Of a stretch of DNA of 11,189 bases, positions 1 through 7,671 are shown one piece after another (positions within the stretch are counted from its first letter, which is position 1; each line of letters starts with the position of its first letter). A model generated the notes under the pieces. That model ran no database searches. It saw nothing but the letters and a program-made list of their open reading frames with translations, and was not told the DNA's origin. This stretch comes from an uncultured Alphaproteobacteria bacterium. GTDB taxonomy: Bacteria; Pseudomonadota; Alphaproteobacteria; Micropepsales; Micropepsaceae. Location: the NCBI GenBank assembly GCA_937942205.1, contig CALDFO010000073.1, positions 1-11,189 on the forward strand, given 5' to 3'. The position numbers and the translations under genes were made by a program.

Positions 1-491
1 TGGTTGAACATGCCGTTCCACTTGCTGTCGTCCCAGGGACCGTTCTCGCCGCGCTTGCCGAACATCTTCAGCGGCTCGCCCTTGTCGTTCAGCTTCCAGA
101 TCACATTCATGAAGCTGTCGGTGATCCAGATGTTGTTGTGGCGGTCCACCCTGAGGCCATGCGGGTTGGAGGGGATGTTGGGATTGAAGGTGCGGATCAC
201 CTTGGTGCCGGTGGGATCGTATTCGATCATCATGATCGCCGGGTTGCGGTTGAACACCAGCAGGTTGCCGTTGGGCTTGAGGGTCAGCGAGGAGACATTG
301 CCGAATTTCTCGCCATTGGGCGCCACCGGCTTGGCGCCATAGTGATAGGGAAGCTGCGGCGCGTCGGGAATTTTGATGCCGCCGGGCGGATCGGGCTGCA
401 CCCGCGGGCCGAACGGGCTTTGCTGCGCCAAGGACGGAACCAGCAGGGCGGTGGAGGCCAGCAGGGCGGCGGCCAGGATCAGTTTTTTCAT
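1..491 (-). CDS. Exported NHL-repeat beta-propeller protein, 3' part missing
   Basis: The gene starts at 491 and leaves the window at base 1, so only the first 163 codons are visible. Residues 1-22 form a Sec signal peptide: MKK, then a hydrophobic Ala/Leu stretch ending SLA before QQ, with likely cleavage after residue 22. After a proline-rich linker, residues about 65-150 hold propeller-like blades. The clearest is NPHGLRVD...NNIWITD...VIWKLNDKGE at 109-140, followed by KMFGKRGENG. This pattern is typical of NHL proteins, including the bacterial proteins annotated as peptidyl-alpha-hydroxyglycine alpha-amidating lyase-like. The catalytic part is not visible, so an enzymatic role is unproven. 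AGAGGA sits 6 bases before the ATG. The start is 13 bases after the stop of the Tat-exported protein gene, so it is the third gene of an operon with the cytochrome c. The product is probably periplasmic. Confidence 0.8.
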   Translation of the reverse strand, partial: MKKLILAAALLASTALLVPSLAQQSPFGPRVQPDPPGGIKIPDAPQLPYHYGAKPVAPNGEKFGNVSSLTLKPNGNLLVFNRNPAIMMIEYDPTGTKVIRTFNPNIPSNPHGLRVDRHNNIWITDSFMNVIWKLNDKGEPLKMFGKRGENGPWDDSKWNGMFN

Positions 492-504
492 GGCATATCC
501 TCTC

Positions 505-2409
505 TTAATGTTCCGGTGTCTTTTCCACCGCCGGGGCGTCGCCCAGATCGGCAATGGTGTTTTCCCAGGGGAAGGCCAGGGTGGGGTCGTTGGCGAAACG
601 GCGCATACGGATGGTCAGCCGCGCACCCGCGCCAGGCGCCAGCCGCACGGGGACATGCGCCGCGTCCACCGCGGTCGTGGTCTTGCCGTCCGACACGCTG
701 GTGATCTGGTGCTCGGCATAGGCGCCGCCCTGCACGATCAGGCTGCGCGCCGTCACCGGATTAAGATTGACCAAGGTGACGGTGACACTGTCGGGCGACC
801 AGCCGTCGACCAGCGCCGCCACATCGGGCGGAATGCCGGGGCGGCGCGCCTCGGGATCGAAATAGCGCAGGCGGGTGAACAACAGAGCGCCGCCCTGCGA
901 CGGCGTGGTCCTGGCCCAGCCGGGATGGCCGATATAAAGCCCCGCGCCCATCGTCTGGGTCAGGGTCGCCACCAAAGCGGGATTATAGTCCAGCGCATGA
1001 TCGGCCAGCCGCATGTCGGGGGCGGTGTCGTCGGCGGCCACCAGCGCCATGCGCTTGCGGATTTCCGCCAGGTCGGCCCGCATCGCCTTGACGGGATAGC
1101 CGGGGTTCTTGCCTTCCAGGAAGTCGTACCAGCCGGTGTCCTCGCAGCGGGCGCGGTCGGCGGGCTTCATCGACAGGGCATAGATCTCCAGGAAGTTGAA
1201 ATTGTAGCGGCCGGCGCGCCAGCCATACCAGCCCTGGTCGCCATACATGGTGGGCGAGGACATCTTGCCGTTCACCGCCTTGGCCTGGGCGTCGAAACGG
1301 TCGGCTTGCTTGCGCCAGACCTCCAGATATTTGTCGTCGCCCCTGGACAGCAGATAGGCGTTCATGAAGCCGACAAAGGAGCGCGGAATGCGGTTGCGGT
1401 CGGCGCGCGCCCCGGTCATGGGCACGATGGGCGAAAAGCCCCAGCCATAGACGCCGCCATACCATTTGCCGTCGGTGGCGCCGCCGATCTTGCCGTCCAG
1501 CCCGATATTGCTGGGCAGGATATTGTTGTTGGCGCGGGCGCGCTCCACCCAGGCGTCCACATACTCCAGCGTCCAGGCTTTGTACTTGGCCTCATGGCTC
1601 AGCATATAGGCGTTGGTGGACAGGGTGGTGGCGACCAGGTTCAGCGGACTGTCGCCAATCACATCGTTATAATCCTTGAAGTGCGCCACCATGCCTTCAT
1701 AGCTGCCTTCGCCATGGGCCAGATAAGGGAAGCGGTGTTCGACATCGATGGGATCGCCCGCCCAGTCCAGCCCCGTCGCCTTGCGCAGCAGCGGCCCCTT
1801 GGAGCCGTTCATCAGGCTTTTGATCAGCTTGAGCTTGGGATCGTAGTTGGGCGCGCCGGGATCCTCGTCCATATAGAAGCCCGCGAACCGCCGGACGCGC
1901 TGGCGGGTGGCGCGGCTGTAGGGATCGGCCAGCGGCATCATGTTGAAGACCGTCAGGCCCTCGCCATTGTGCTGCCAGTCCATCTGGGTGGGGAATTCCT
2001 TGTAATACATGCCTTCCTTGGCTAGCGGCACCTCCGTGGTCCTGGCGGCGCTGTACTGGCGCAGATGGCCTTCCCAGGCTTTCTCATACATTTCCTTCAG
2101 CGCGGCGTCGCCGCCCAGCATGTAGAGATGCGGCCAGTCGTTCACATTCTCGATGGCGTCGTCGGGGCCGTCATCGCCGCCCCAGCGTTCCACCACTTCC
2201 AGCCAGCCGGTATGGGGATTGAAATAGCGGCGGAAGAAGGCCTTGCAGGCTTCGGTCTGCGCCCGCAGCAGCTCGCGCTGCAGCAGCGCCCATTCCGGCG
2301 GGTCCATCGGCGTGGCGATGGCGAGTGCGTCTTGCGCGCTTGCCGGGGTGACGGGCAGGCAGGCCACCGCCGCCGACCCCATCAGGAACGAACGGCGGGT
2401 GCTGTGCAT
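505..2409 (-). CDS. Tat-exported protein of unknown function, 634 aa
   Basis: I do not recognise this family. The N-terminus is a clear twin-arginine signal (TRRSFLM, Arg5-Arg6), with a hydrophobic stretch and ASA at 23-25 before QDA. This predicts export in folded form, often a sign of a cofactor or metal. The mature part is rich in Trp, Tyr and Asn. It has helical segments between about 30 and 440 with conserved-looking patches, such as NDWPHLYMLGG near 110, DWQHNGEGLTVFNMMP near 165 and GDQGWYGWRAGRYNFNF near 390. The layout resembles an all-helical toroid as in glycan-active enzymes. Residues from about 520 look like a C-terminal beta-sandwich (DSVTVTLVNLNPVTARSL). Both fold statements are impressions only. 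AAGGA lies upstream of the ATG, and the gene begins 11 bases after the cytochrome c stop. The operon suggests it works with that cytochrome and the NHL protein in the periplasm. Confidence 0.85.
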   Translation of the reverse strand: MHSTRRSFLMGSAAVACLPVTPASAQDALAIATPMDPPEWALLQRELLRAQTEACKAFFRRYFNPHTGWLEVVERWGGDDGPDDAIENVNDWPHLYMLGGDAALKEMYEKAWEGHLRQYSAARTTEVPLAKEGMYYKEFPTQMDWQHNGEGLTVFNMMPLADPYSRATRQRVRRFAGFYMDEDPGAPNYDPKLKLIKSLMNGSKGPLLRKATGLDWAGDPIDVEHRFPYLAHGEGSYEGMVAHFKDYNDVIGDSPLNLVATTLSTNAYMLSHEAKYKAWTLEYVDAWVERARANNNILPSNIGLDGKIGGATDGKWYGGVYGWGFSPIVPMTGARADRNRIPRSFVGFMNAYLLSRGDDKYLEVWRKQADRFDAQAKAVNGKMSSPTMYGDQGWYGWRAGRYNFNFLEIYALSMKPADRARCEDTGWYDFLEGKNPGYPVKAMRADLAEIRKRMALVAADDTAPDMRLADHALDYNPALVATLTQTMGAGLYIGHPGWARTTPSQGGALLFTRLRYFDPEARRPGIPPDVAALVDGWSPDSVTVTLVNLNPVTARSLIVQGGAYAEHQITSVSDGKTTTAVDAAHVPVRLAPGAGARLTIRMRRFANDPTLAFPWENTIADLGDAPAVEKTPEH

Positions 2410-2420
2410 GGGAAATCCTT

Positions 2421-3455
2421 TTACGGATTCAGGGAGGCGAGATAGGCGGCGACATCCAGGCGCATGGCGGGCGTCATGTTGGCCACCTGCACCTTCATCA
2501 TCTCCGCCGCCGGGCCGCCGCGGGTGCCGGAGCGGAAATCATAGAGCTGGCGCACGATGCCGCTGGGCGAACGGCCCGCCAGCGCCGGGGCATTGCCCAG
2601 GCCCTTGAGATTGGCGCCGTGGCAGGCGGCGCAGGGAAATCCGCCCGCCCCCGATTCCACCAGCTTCTTGCCGCGCGCCACCGAACCCTTGGGCACATAG
2701 GCGATGAAGCCGGAGGCCGGATCGCGCGCCTCGGTGCGATAGAGATTCTCCGGCACTTCCAGAATGCGCTGGCCGATCGGCTCGCTGCCCTTGCCGTGGC
2801 GCATCAGCATGTTGCGCGCGGCGATCTCGGTCTTGGGCACCGTATCGGTTTCCACCACGCGGATCCATTTGGTGTATTTGACCTTGGAGAAATATTCCCC
2901 GGCGATGCGGGCTTCCGCGTCGGTGGTGTGCTGGGCGACCCGCATCATGGTGTTGATCGAACCCATGCGGGTTTCCGACGATTTGCGGCGGCCCTCGCGC
3001 ATCTCGATCACCTGCTGCTTGATGTATTCGGCGGGCTGGCCCGCCAGCGAGGCGTTTTCGGGGCGGCCATGGCCGTTGGGCAGGTGGCAATAGCCGCAGG
3101 CCATCACATCGGGCGCGCGGCCGAACTCCACGATGGGCGGCATCTTGGGATGCTCGTCCGGGCGCCAGTCGGCGATCTTGAAGCGGTCATTGGTCTGGGC
3201 GACGGTCTTGACCACCTTGGTGCCGGGCAGGCGCAGCACCTCCTTGGGATCGGGCTCCGGCCATTTGCGGGTGGGGACCGGATAGGCCCAATAAGGAAGC
3301 TGGTCGCTGGCGGAAATATGCTTTGGCGGCGCGGGCGGCGGATTGGCCGGGGCGGCGGGCCGCGGGGCTGTCTGCGCCAGCACGCCGCCGGTGGCCGCCA
3401 GCCCGCTGGCGGCAGCCAGAATGACAAGCCCCGTCAACAGGCCCAGTTTGCGCAT
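2421..3455 (-). CDS. Periplasmic diheme cytochrome c, 344 aa
   Basis: This is an electron carrier with two covalent c-type hemes. The CXXCH motifs are CGYCH at 120-124 and CAACH at 275-279, each in a separate class I-like domain. Candidate sixth ligands are Met170/171 and Met319/320, placed as in cytochrome c4-like folds, and the second domain ends in the usual VAAYLASL helix. Residues 1-28 are a Sec signal peptide (MRKLGLLTGLVIL... VLAQ), followed by a proline/alanine-rich linker. The open frame extends upstream to 3530, but the start at 3455 is preferred: the signal peptide begins there and GAGGGG lies just before it. The extra 25 residues would put a charged segment ahead of the signal. 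It is the first gene of a three-gene operon (next gene 11 bases downstream), so it probably takes electrons from, or gives them to, the Tat-exported protein. The electron partner is unknown. Confidence 0.9.
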   Translation of the reverse strand: MRKLGLLTGLVILAAASGLAATGGVLAQTAPRPAAPANPPPAPPKHISASDQLPYWAYPVPTRKWPEPDPKEVLRLPGTKVVKTVAQTNDRFKIADWRPDEHPKMPPIVEFGRAPDVMACGYCHLPNGHGRPENASLAGQPAEYIKQQVIEMREGRRKSSETRMGSINTMMRVAQHTTDAEARIAGEYFSKVKYTKWIRVVETDTVPKTEIAARNMLMRHGKGSEPIGQRILEVPENLYRTEARDPASGFIAYVPKGSVARGKKLVESGAGGFPCAACHGANLKGLGNAPALAGRSPSGIVRQLYDFRSGTRGGPAAEMMKVQVANMTPAMRLDVAAYLASLNP

Positions 3456-3522
3456 ATGTCCCCTCAATCCGTCCGCCGGCTTTTTCGCCGTTATCCTTGC
3501 AAGACAGGCATGAAAGAAAGCG

Positions 3523-3547
3523 CCGGGCAAGGGATTTTCCCGCCCGG
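3523..3547 (-). terminator. Possible intrinsic terminator after the cupin gene
   Basis: CCGGGC (3523-3528) pairs with GCCCGG (3542-3547), and an inner GGGA/TCCC (3531-3534/3538-3541) continues the stem around a 3-base loop with a 2-base bulge. Read on the minus strand the stem is followed by CGCTTTCTTTC, which is T-rich but interrupted. It lies 56 bases past the cupin stop and 67 bases before the cytochrome c start. It could therefore end the AraD1-cupin transcript and leave the cytochrome operon on its own promoter, which I could not identify. Confidence 0.45.
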
Positions 3548-3603
3548 TGACCTTGGCCGGCGCTCCTTGCCTGTTGTGTGCGGTGCACCCTTGCGGGCGG
3601 CGC

Positions 3604-4029
3604 TTATTTCAACTGCGCCGCGTCCACCGGCGTGCGCGGCGCGGTGCCCTTGTCGATCACCAGCGTCACCGCCAGCTGCACATCGTCGGTGCCGATATTC
3701 CTGGCGTCATGGGGCGCCTCGCGCGGGATCAGGAAGCTGCCGCCCGCCTTGACGATCTCCGGCTTCTGGCCCTTGCGGTAGACCTCCACCGTGCCGCTGA
3801 TCACCTCGGCCAGCTCCACGCCGTGATGGATATGCGGCGAGGCGCTCTCGCCCGGCTTGAAGGCGCGGGTGGTGATGATCACCGTCTGGGGCTTGCTGTC
3901 CGGCGGGATGTCGTAAGTCTGGGTATTGGGCCCCTGCGATACCGCCATCACGCCGCCCGACTGGGCCAGCGCTGTGCCCGCCGCGATCACCATTGCCGCG
4001 GCCGCCGCCGCCATCATCTTGTTGCGCAT
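3604..4029 (-). CDS. Small exported single-domain cupin, 141 aa
   Basis: This is a one-domain cupin with both classical motifs. Motif 1, G(x)5HxH(x)3E(x)6G, is exact at 60-79 with ligands His66, His68 and Glu72. Motif 2 is at 96-111 (G(x)5P...H(x)3N) with His107 as fourth ligand, although the motif's inner Gly is Glu104. The metal site is therefore intact. Residues 1-22 look like a signal peptide (MRNKMM, an alanine-rich core, then ALA before Q), so it should act in the periplasm, unlike most cupins of this size. Function cannot be read from the fold: small cupins serve as isomerases, dioxygenases or sensors. It starts 51 bases after the AraD1-family gene and may be co-transcribed with it. 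The Shine-Dalgarno GGGGAGA is buried in a hairpin (4035-4057), which suggests translational control. Confidence 0.85.
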   Translation of the reverse strand: MRNKMMAAAAAAMVIAAGTALAQSGGVMAVSQGPNTQTYDIPPDSKPQTVIITTRAFKPGESASPHIHHGVELAEVISGTVEVYRKGQKPEIVKAGGSFLIPREAPHDARNIGTDDVQLAVTLVIDKGTAPRTPVDAAQLK

Positions 4030-4034
4030 GTTCG

Positions 4035-4057
4035 TCTCCCCGGTTTGCGTGGGGAGA
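4035..4057 (-). promoter_or_regulatory. Hairpin covering the cupin gene's ribosome binding site
   Basis: On the minus strand TCTCCCC (4057-4051), a 9-base loop (ACGCAAACC) and GGGGAGA (4041-4035) form a perfect 7-bp stem, five pairs of it G-C. The second arm is the Shine-Dalgarno sequence, 5 bases from the ATG at 4029. In the mRNA the ribosome binding site would be sequestered unless something opens the stem. There is no T-tract, so a terminator is unlikely. The structure is visible in the sequence; the regulatory role is inferred. Confidence 0.5.
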
Positions 4058-4080
4058 GTGGCGCGTCCCGGCGGCGCTGA

Positions 4081-5076
4081 CTAGAGGGCTTTCACCGCCG
4101 CGGGGGCGGCGGGGGCGATGGACAGCGTGTTGCGGAGCGGAAAGAGGAAGGCGTCGGCCTCGATCTCGAACACATCGCCCGGCCGGGTCTGGATTCCGGC
4201 GCTGAAGGACAGGGTGGCGGTGCCGAAGAAATGCACATGCACATCGCCGGGACGGCGGAAGCCCTCATACTTGAAGTGATGCGCTTCCAGGTTGGCGATG
4301 GTGTGGCTCATATTCGCCTCGCCCGACAGGAAGGGCTTGTCGAAGATGACCGCGTTGCCGCGCCGCACCCGCGAGGCGCCGGTCACGGCCTGGGGCAGTG
4401 GCCCGGTCAGCAGTTCGGGGCCGAAGCTGCATTGGCGCAGCTTGGAATGGGCCAGCCACAGATAGTTGAACTTCTCGGTGACATGGTCGGAGAATTCGTT
4501 GCCCAGGGCATAGCCCAGCCGCCAGGGCGATCCGTCGGGTCCGATCAGGTACAGGCCCACGATCTCCGGCTCCTCGCCGCCATCCTGGGCGAAGGCGGGC
4601 GAGGCGAAGGCCGCTTCCGGCGCCACAATGCTGCTGCCGTCGCCCTTGTAGAACCATTCCGGCTGGCAGCCTTCCTCGCCCGGCGCGGGCTTGCCCTTTT
4701 CCAGGCCCAGCTTGAACATCTTCATGGAGTCGGTGAGAGAGTCTTCTCCCGACAGCTTCTTGTGCATGGCGTCGCGCCCCTCCGCCGAACCCAGATGGGT
4801 CAGGCCGGTGCCGGTGACGATGCAGTGCGCCGGATCGGCATGGTCCAACGGCGCCAGGACACGGCCCTCGGCCAGGGCGGCGCGCACATCGACATGATCG
4901 CCCACGCCCAGATCGGCCAGCTTGGCTTCCAGCGAGACGCCGCCGGCGATGGCGCGGCTGGCCAGGTCATAGGTACTGGACACGCCATTGACGATCCGGC
5001 CCCGCCCCTCCGCGTCCAGCGCGGCGACGGCGCGCGCGCCGTCCTGGGTCCGAAACTGCACCAGCCTGAGCGTCAT
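4081..5076 (-). CDS. AraD1/GguC-family protein of the FAH superfamily, 331 aa (probable sugar-acid dehydratase)
   Basis: This is a cytoplasmic enzyme of the fumarylacetoacetate hydrolase fold. It most resembles the AraD1/GguC group, whose members sit in pentose and aldonic-acid pathways. Related FAH-fold enzymes such as Caulobacter XylX dehydrate 2-keto-3-deoxy-pentonates to 2-ketoglutarate semialdehyde. Diagnostic segments are WFYKGDGSSIVAP (141-153), DGGEEPEIVGLYLIGPDG (165-182), LGNEFSDHVTE (191-201), FLSGEANMSHT (249-259) and RPGDVHVHFFGTATLSF (275-291). Likely metal ligands by analogy are Glu169, Glu171 and Glu194, the last where many relatives have Asp (GND). The frame is open to 5172, but the start at 5076 fits the family N-terminus (MTLRLVQF) and has AGGAAAGGGA upstream. 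The exact substrate is not decided by sequence, and no other sugar-catabolic gene is in the window. The cupin gene follows 51 bases downstream. Confidence 0.85.
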   Translation of the reverse strand: MTLRLVQFRTQDGARAVAALDAEGRGRIVNGVSSTYDLASRAIAGGVSLEAKLADLGVGDHVDVRAALAEGRVLAPLDHADPAHCIVTGTGLTHLGSAEGRDAMHKKLSGEDSLTDSMKMFKLGLEKGKPAPGEEGCQPEWFYKGDGSSIVAPEAAFASPAFAQDGGEEPEIVGLYLIGPDGSPWRLGYALGNEFSDHVTEKFNYLWLAHSKLRQCSFGPELLTGPLPQAVTGASRVRRGNAVIFDKPFLSGEANMSHTIANLEAHHFKYEGFRRPGDVHVHFFGTATLSFSAGIQTRPGDVFEIEADAFLFPLRNTLSIAPAAPAAVKAL

Positions 5077-5198
5077 GGAAGTCCCTTTCCTGTGAGCGGT
5101 TGTTTTCGCGCGATGCGGCGGCGAACGCAAACGCCTTTCGCGCGTTATGCCCGTGATGGGGGTTTTCCCCACCGTCCATTGATATTCCCGAAGATTTC
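5077..5198. other. Divergent intergenic region between AraD1-family and antiporter genes
   Basis: This 122-base spacer must hold the start signals for both divergent genes. I found no convincing -35/-10 pair and no EcfG-type GGAAC...CGTT pair on either strand. It contains one short perfect inverted repeat, TGGGG-GTTTT-CCCCA at 5157-5171, which could be an operator or a small hairpin in the antiporter leader. Confidence 0.35.
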
Positions 5199-7661
5199 AT
5201 GACCGCCATTCGTTCCTTGAAGCCGACGGGGCAATTGGCCCTGGTCCTTTTCCTGCTGTGCACCTTCGCCATCGCCAACCATGCGCTGACCGGCAACGCC
5301 CTGGCGGCCACCGCCGGGGCGGCGGCGGGCAACGGCTCCTCGGCCAGCGGCCGCACCGAGGCGATCCTGGTGGCCCAGGTGCTGCTGCTGCTGATCGTGG
5401 GCCGGGTGTTGGGCGAGATCATGCAGCGCCTGCGCCAGCCTGCCCTGATGGGCCAGCTTCTGGCGGGTATCGTGCTGGGACCGTCGCTGTTCGGCTGGGT
5501 CTGGCCGCAGGGGCATGACTTCATCTTTCCCGATGATCCCGAACAGAAGGGCATGATCGACGGGCTGTCGCAGTTCGGCATCCTGCTGCTGCTGCTGCTG
5601 ACGGGGATGGAGACCGATCTCAAGCTGGTGCGCAAATCCGGCTGGGCGGCCGTCACCATTTCCCTGGCCGGAATCGCGCTGCCCTTTTCCTGCGGCTTCA
5701 TGCTGGGCCAGCTCCTGCCGCAGGCCATGCTGCCGCCCGGCGAGGCGCGGCTGGTGCCGTCGCTGTTCCTGGGCACGGCGCTGTCGATCTCCTCGATCAA
5801 GATCGTGGCGATGGTGGTGCGCGAAATGAACTTCATGCGCCGCAACCTGGGCCAGGTGATCGTCGCCACCGCGATCATGGAAGACACGGTGGGCTGGGTG
5901 ATCATCGCCATCACCTTTGGTATCGCCGGCGCAAGCGCCGGTGGTGGCATCGCGGGCACGGAAAATGCGGGTGGCGGCGGCAACGGCCTGGACCTGTTGT
6001 CCATCGCCATGACCGGCGGCGGCGTCGTGCTGTTCCTGCTGTTCGCCTTCACCATCGGGCGCTGGCTGGTCTTCACCGCCATCCGCTGGGCCAACGACAC
6101 CTTCCGCAGCGAGTTTCCCGTCATCACCATGATCCTGGTGATCACCGGGGTGATGGCGCTGATGACCCACATGCTGGGGGTCCGCACCGTGCTGGGCGCC
6201 TTCATGGCCGGGGTGCTGATCGGGGAATCGCCGATCCTGACGGACCATATCCAGCAGCAGTTGCGCGGCGTGATCACCGCCTTCTTCATGCCGGTTTTTT
6301 TCGGCATGTCGGGCCTGTCGGCCGATCTGACCATTCTGGCCGATCCCCGGCTGGCGCTGTGGACGGCCGCCCTGGTGGCGGTGGCCTCGATCGGCAAGTT
6401 CTCCGGCGCCTTCATCGGCGCGGAATTGGGCGGCCTGAACCGCCGCGAGGGCTTGGCGCTGGGCTGCGCCATGAATGCGCGCGGCTCCACCGAGGTGATC
6501 GTGGCCTCGATCGGTCTTTCGATGGGCGCCCTGACGCAGAATCTCTACACCATGATCGTCACCATGGCGGTGCTGACCACCATGGCGATGCCGCCCATGC
6601 TGCGGGCCGCGCTGCTGCGCCTGCCCATGACGCCGGAGGAAAAAATCCGCATCGCGCGCGAGGCGGTGGATGAAAAGGGCTTTGTTCCGCAGCTGGAACG
6701 GCTGCTGCTGGCGGCCGATGACGGGCCGGTGGGCCGCATGGCGGCGCGGCTGGCGGGTCTGCTGGCGGGCGCGCACGGAATGCCGGTGACCATTCTGAAG
6801 CTGGAGGCGGACCTGCGCGACGCGGGCGTGGCGCGCAAGACGGAAGAGGAAATCCAGGACGGCGATCTGCGCGACCTGTCCGGCAAGGAAGTGGGCAAGG
6901 CCGACGCGCCCGACAGCGACCGGAAGGCGTTGAGCGGGGCGCAGTCCCTGGTCCAGAGCGCCGCGGACCTGAAGGCCGATCCGCTGGCGCGGGAGGTCAA
7001 GCGCGGCGCGCGGCACAGCGCCGCCAAGGTGCTGGCCGACGAGGCCGAGCCGGACCCGGAAAAGGTGCATCTGACGGCCAAGGTGCCGCTGGATGCACCC
7101 GCCCAGGTGGTGCGGGACGAGGCGCGCAAGGGCTACGACCTGCTGTTCGTCGGTGTGCAGGACGGCGTCGAGCCGGACGGCGGTTTCGCGCCCAAGGTGA
7201 CGCAGCTTGCCGCCGGTTTCGAAGGGCCGCTGGTGGTGCTGGGCCATCGCGAGGGCGGCCTTCCCCCGCTGACCTTCCACAGCGCCCTGCTGGTGCCGGT
7301 CAACGGCTCGCCCCAGTCGCGCCGCGCCGCCGAGATCGCCTTCGCCATCGCGCGGGGCACCGGCGCGCGCGTCCATGCGCTGTTCGTCTCCCAGACCGAC
7401 GGGCACAGCCGCACCCGACTGCGCGAGGAGCGCGTGCTGAAGGACATGACCGAACTGGGCGAGCGCTATGACGTGCGCGTCACCACCCAGATATCGCCGC
7501 GCGCCGCCGCGGCGGACGCCATCCTGCGGCAGGCGCGGCGCAATTATGCGCTGATCGTGATGGGTGTCAGCGTGCGGCCGGGCGAGGACCTGTTCTTCGG
7601 CAACACCGCCACGGCGGTGCTGAAGGACTGGTCCGGCCCGGCGCTGATGGTGGCGACCTGA
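5199..7661 (+). CDS. CPA2-type cation:proton antiporter with C-terminal universal stress protein domains, 820 aa
   Basis: This is an inner-membrane monovalent cation/proton antiporter. After an N-terminal hydrophobic segment (about 12-30) and an Ala/Gly/Ser linker, the transporter core spans about 53-475 with alternating membrane helices. CPA2 hallmarks are PALMGQLLAGIVLGP (81-95), LGTALSISSIKIVAMVVREM (191-210), the acidic pair Glu228-Asp229 in the helix IVATAIMEDTVGWV, where KefB/KefC relatives have Gln-Asp, and MNARGSTEVIVASIGL (425-440) with a following TTMAMPPML. A Gly-rich insert lies at 241-263. The soluble part holds a degenerate, charged USP-like module (about 512-690) and a better USP domain (694-820: ALLVPVNGSPQSRRAAEIAFAIA ... 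FFGNTATAVL), which lacks the full ATP-binding glycine pattern. The layout recalls the plant CHX and bacterial USP-tailed antiporters. The ion could be K+ or Na+. The Shine-Dalgarno is weak (GAAGA). It is monocistronic, and its stop is 10 bases from a convergent gene. Confidence 0.88.
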   Translation: MTAIRSLKPTGQLALVLFLLCTFAIANHALTGNALAATAGAAAGNGSSASGRTEAILVAQVLLLLIVGRVLGEIMQRLRQPALMGQLLAGIVLGPSLFGWVWPQGHDFIFPDDPEQKGMIDGLSQFGILLLLLLTGMETDLKLVRKSGWAAVTISLAGIALPFSCGFMLGQLLPQAMLPPGEARLVPSLFLGTALSISSIKIVAMVVREMNFMRRNLGQVIVATAIMEDTVGWVIIAITFGIAGASAGGGIAGTENAGGGGNGLDLLSIAMTGGGVVLFLLFAFTIGRWLVFTAIRWANDTFRSEFPVITMILVITGVMALMTHMLGVRTVLGAFMAGVLIGESPILTDHIQQQLRGVITAFFMPVFFGMSGLSADLTILADPRLALWTAALVAVASIGKFSGAFIGAELGGLNRREGLALGCAMNARGSTEVIVASIGLSMGALTQNLYTMIVTMAVLTTMAMPPMLRAALLRLPMTPEEKIRIAREAVDEKGFVPQLERLLLAADDGPVGRMAARLAGLLAGAHGMPVTILKLEADLRDAGVARKTEEEIQDGDLRDLSGKEVGKADAPDSDRKALSGAQSLVQSAADLKADPLAREVKRGARHSAAKVLADEAEPDPEKVHLTAKVPLDAPAQVVRDEARKGYDLLFVGVQDGVEPDGGFAPKVTQLAAGFEGPLVVLGHREGGLPPLTFHSALLVPVNGSPQSRRAAEIAFAIARGTGARVHALFVSQTDGHSRTRLREERVLKDMTELGERYDVRVTTQISPRAAAADAILRQARRNYALIVMGVSVRPGEDLFFGNTATAVLKDWSGPALMVAT

Positions 7662-7671
7662 GCCGTTCGGA

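Noticed and set aside
373..2025. 550-codon plus-strand open frame opposite the Tat-exported protein
   Set aside because: It is a His/Gly/Ala/Arg-rich shadow without recognisable domains. The minus-strand gene has a Tat signal, good ribosome binding site and operon spacing.
3456..3530. Upstream extension of the cytochrome c gene to 3530
   Set aside because: It would place 25 residues, partly charged, before a perfect signal peptide. The ribosome binding site GAGGGG supports 3455.
5077..5198. EcfG-type or sigma-70-type promoter for the antiporter or AraD1-family gene
   Set aside because: CGTT occurs on the minus strand, but no GGAAC lies 16-17 bases upstream of it, and no acceptable -35/-10 pair was found.
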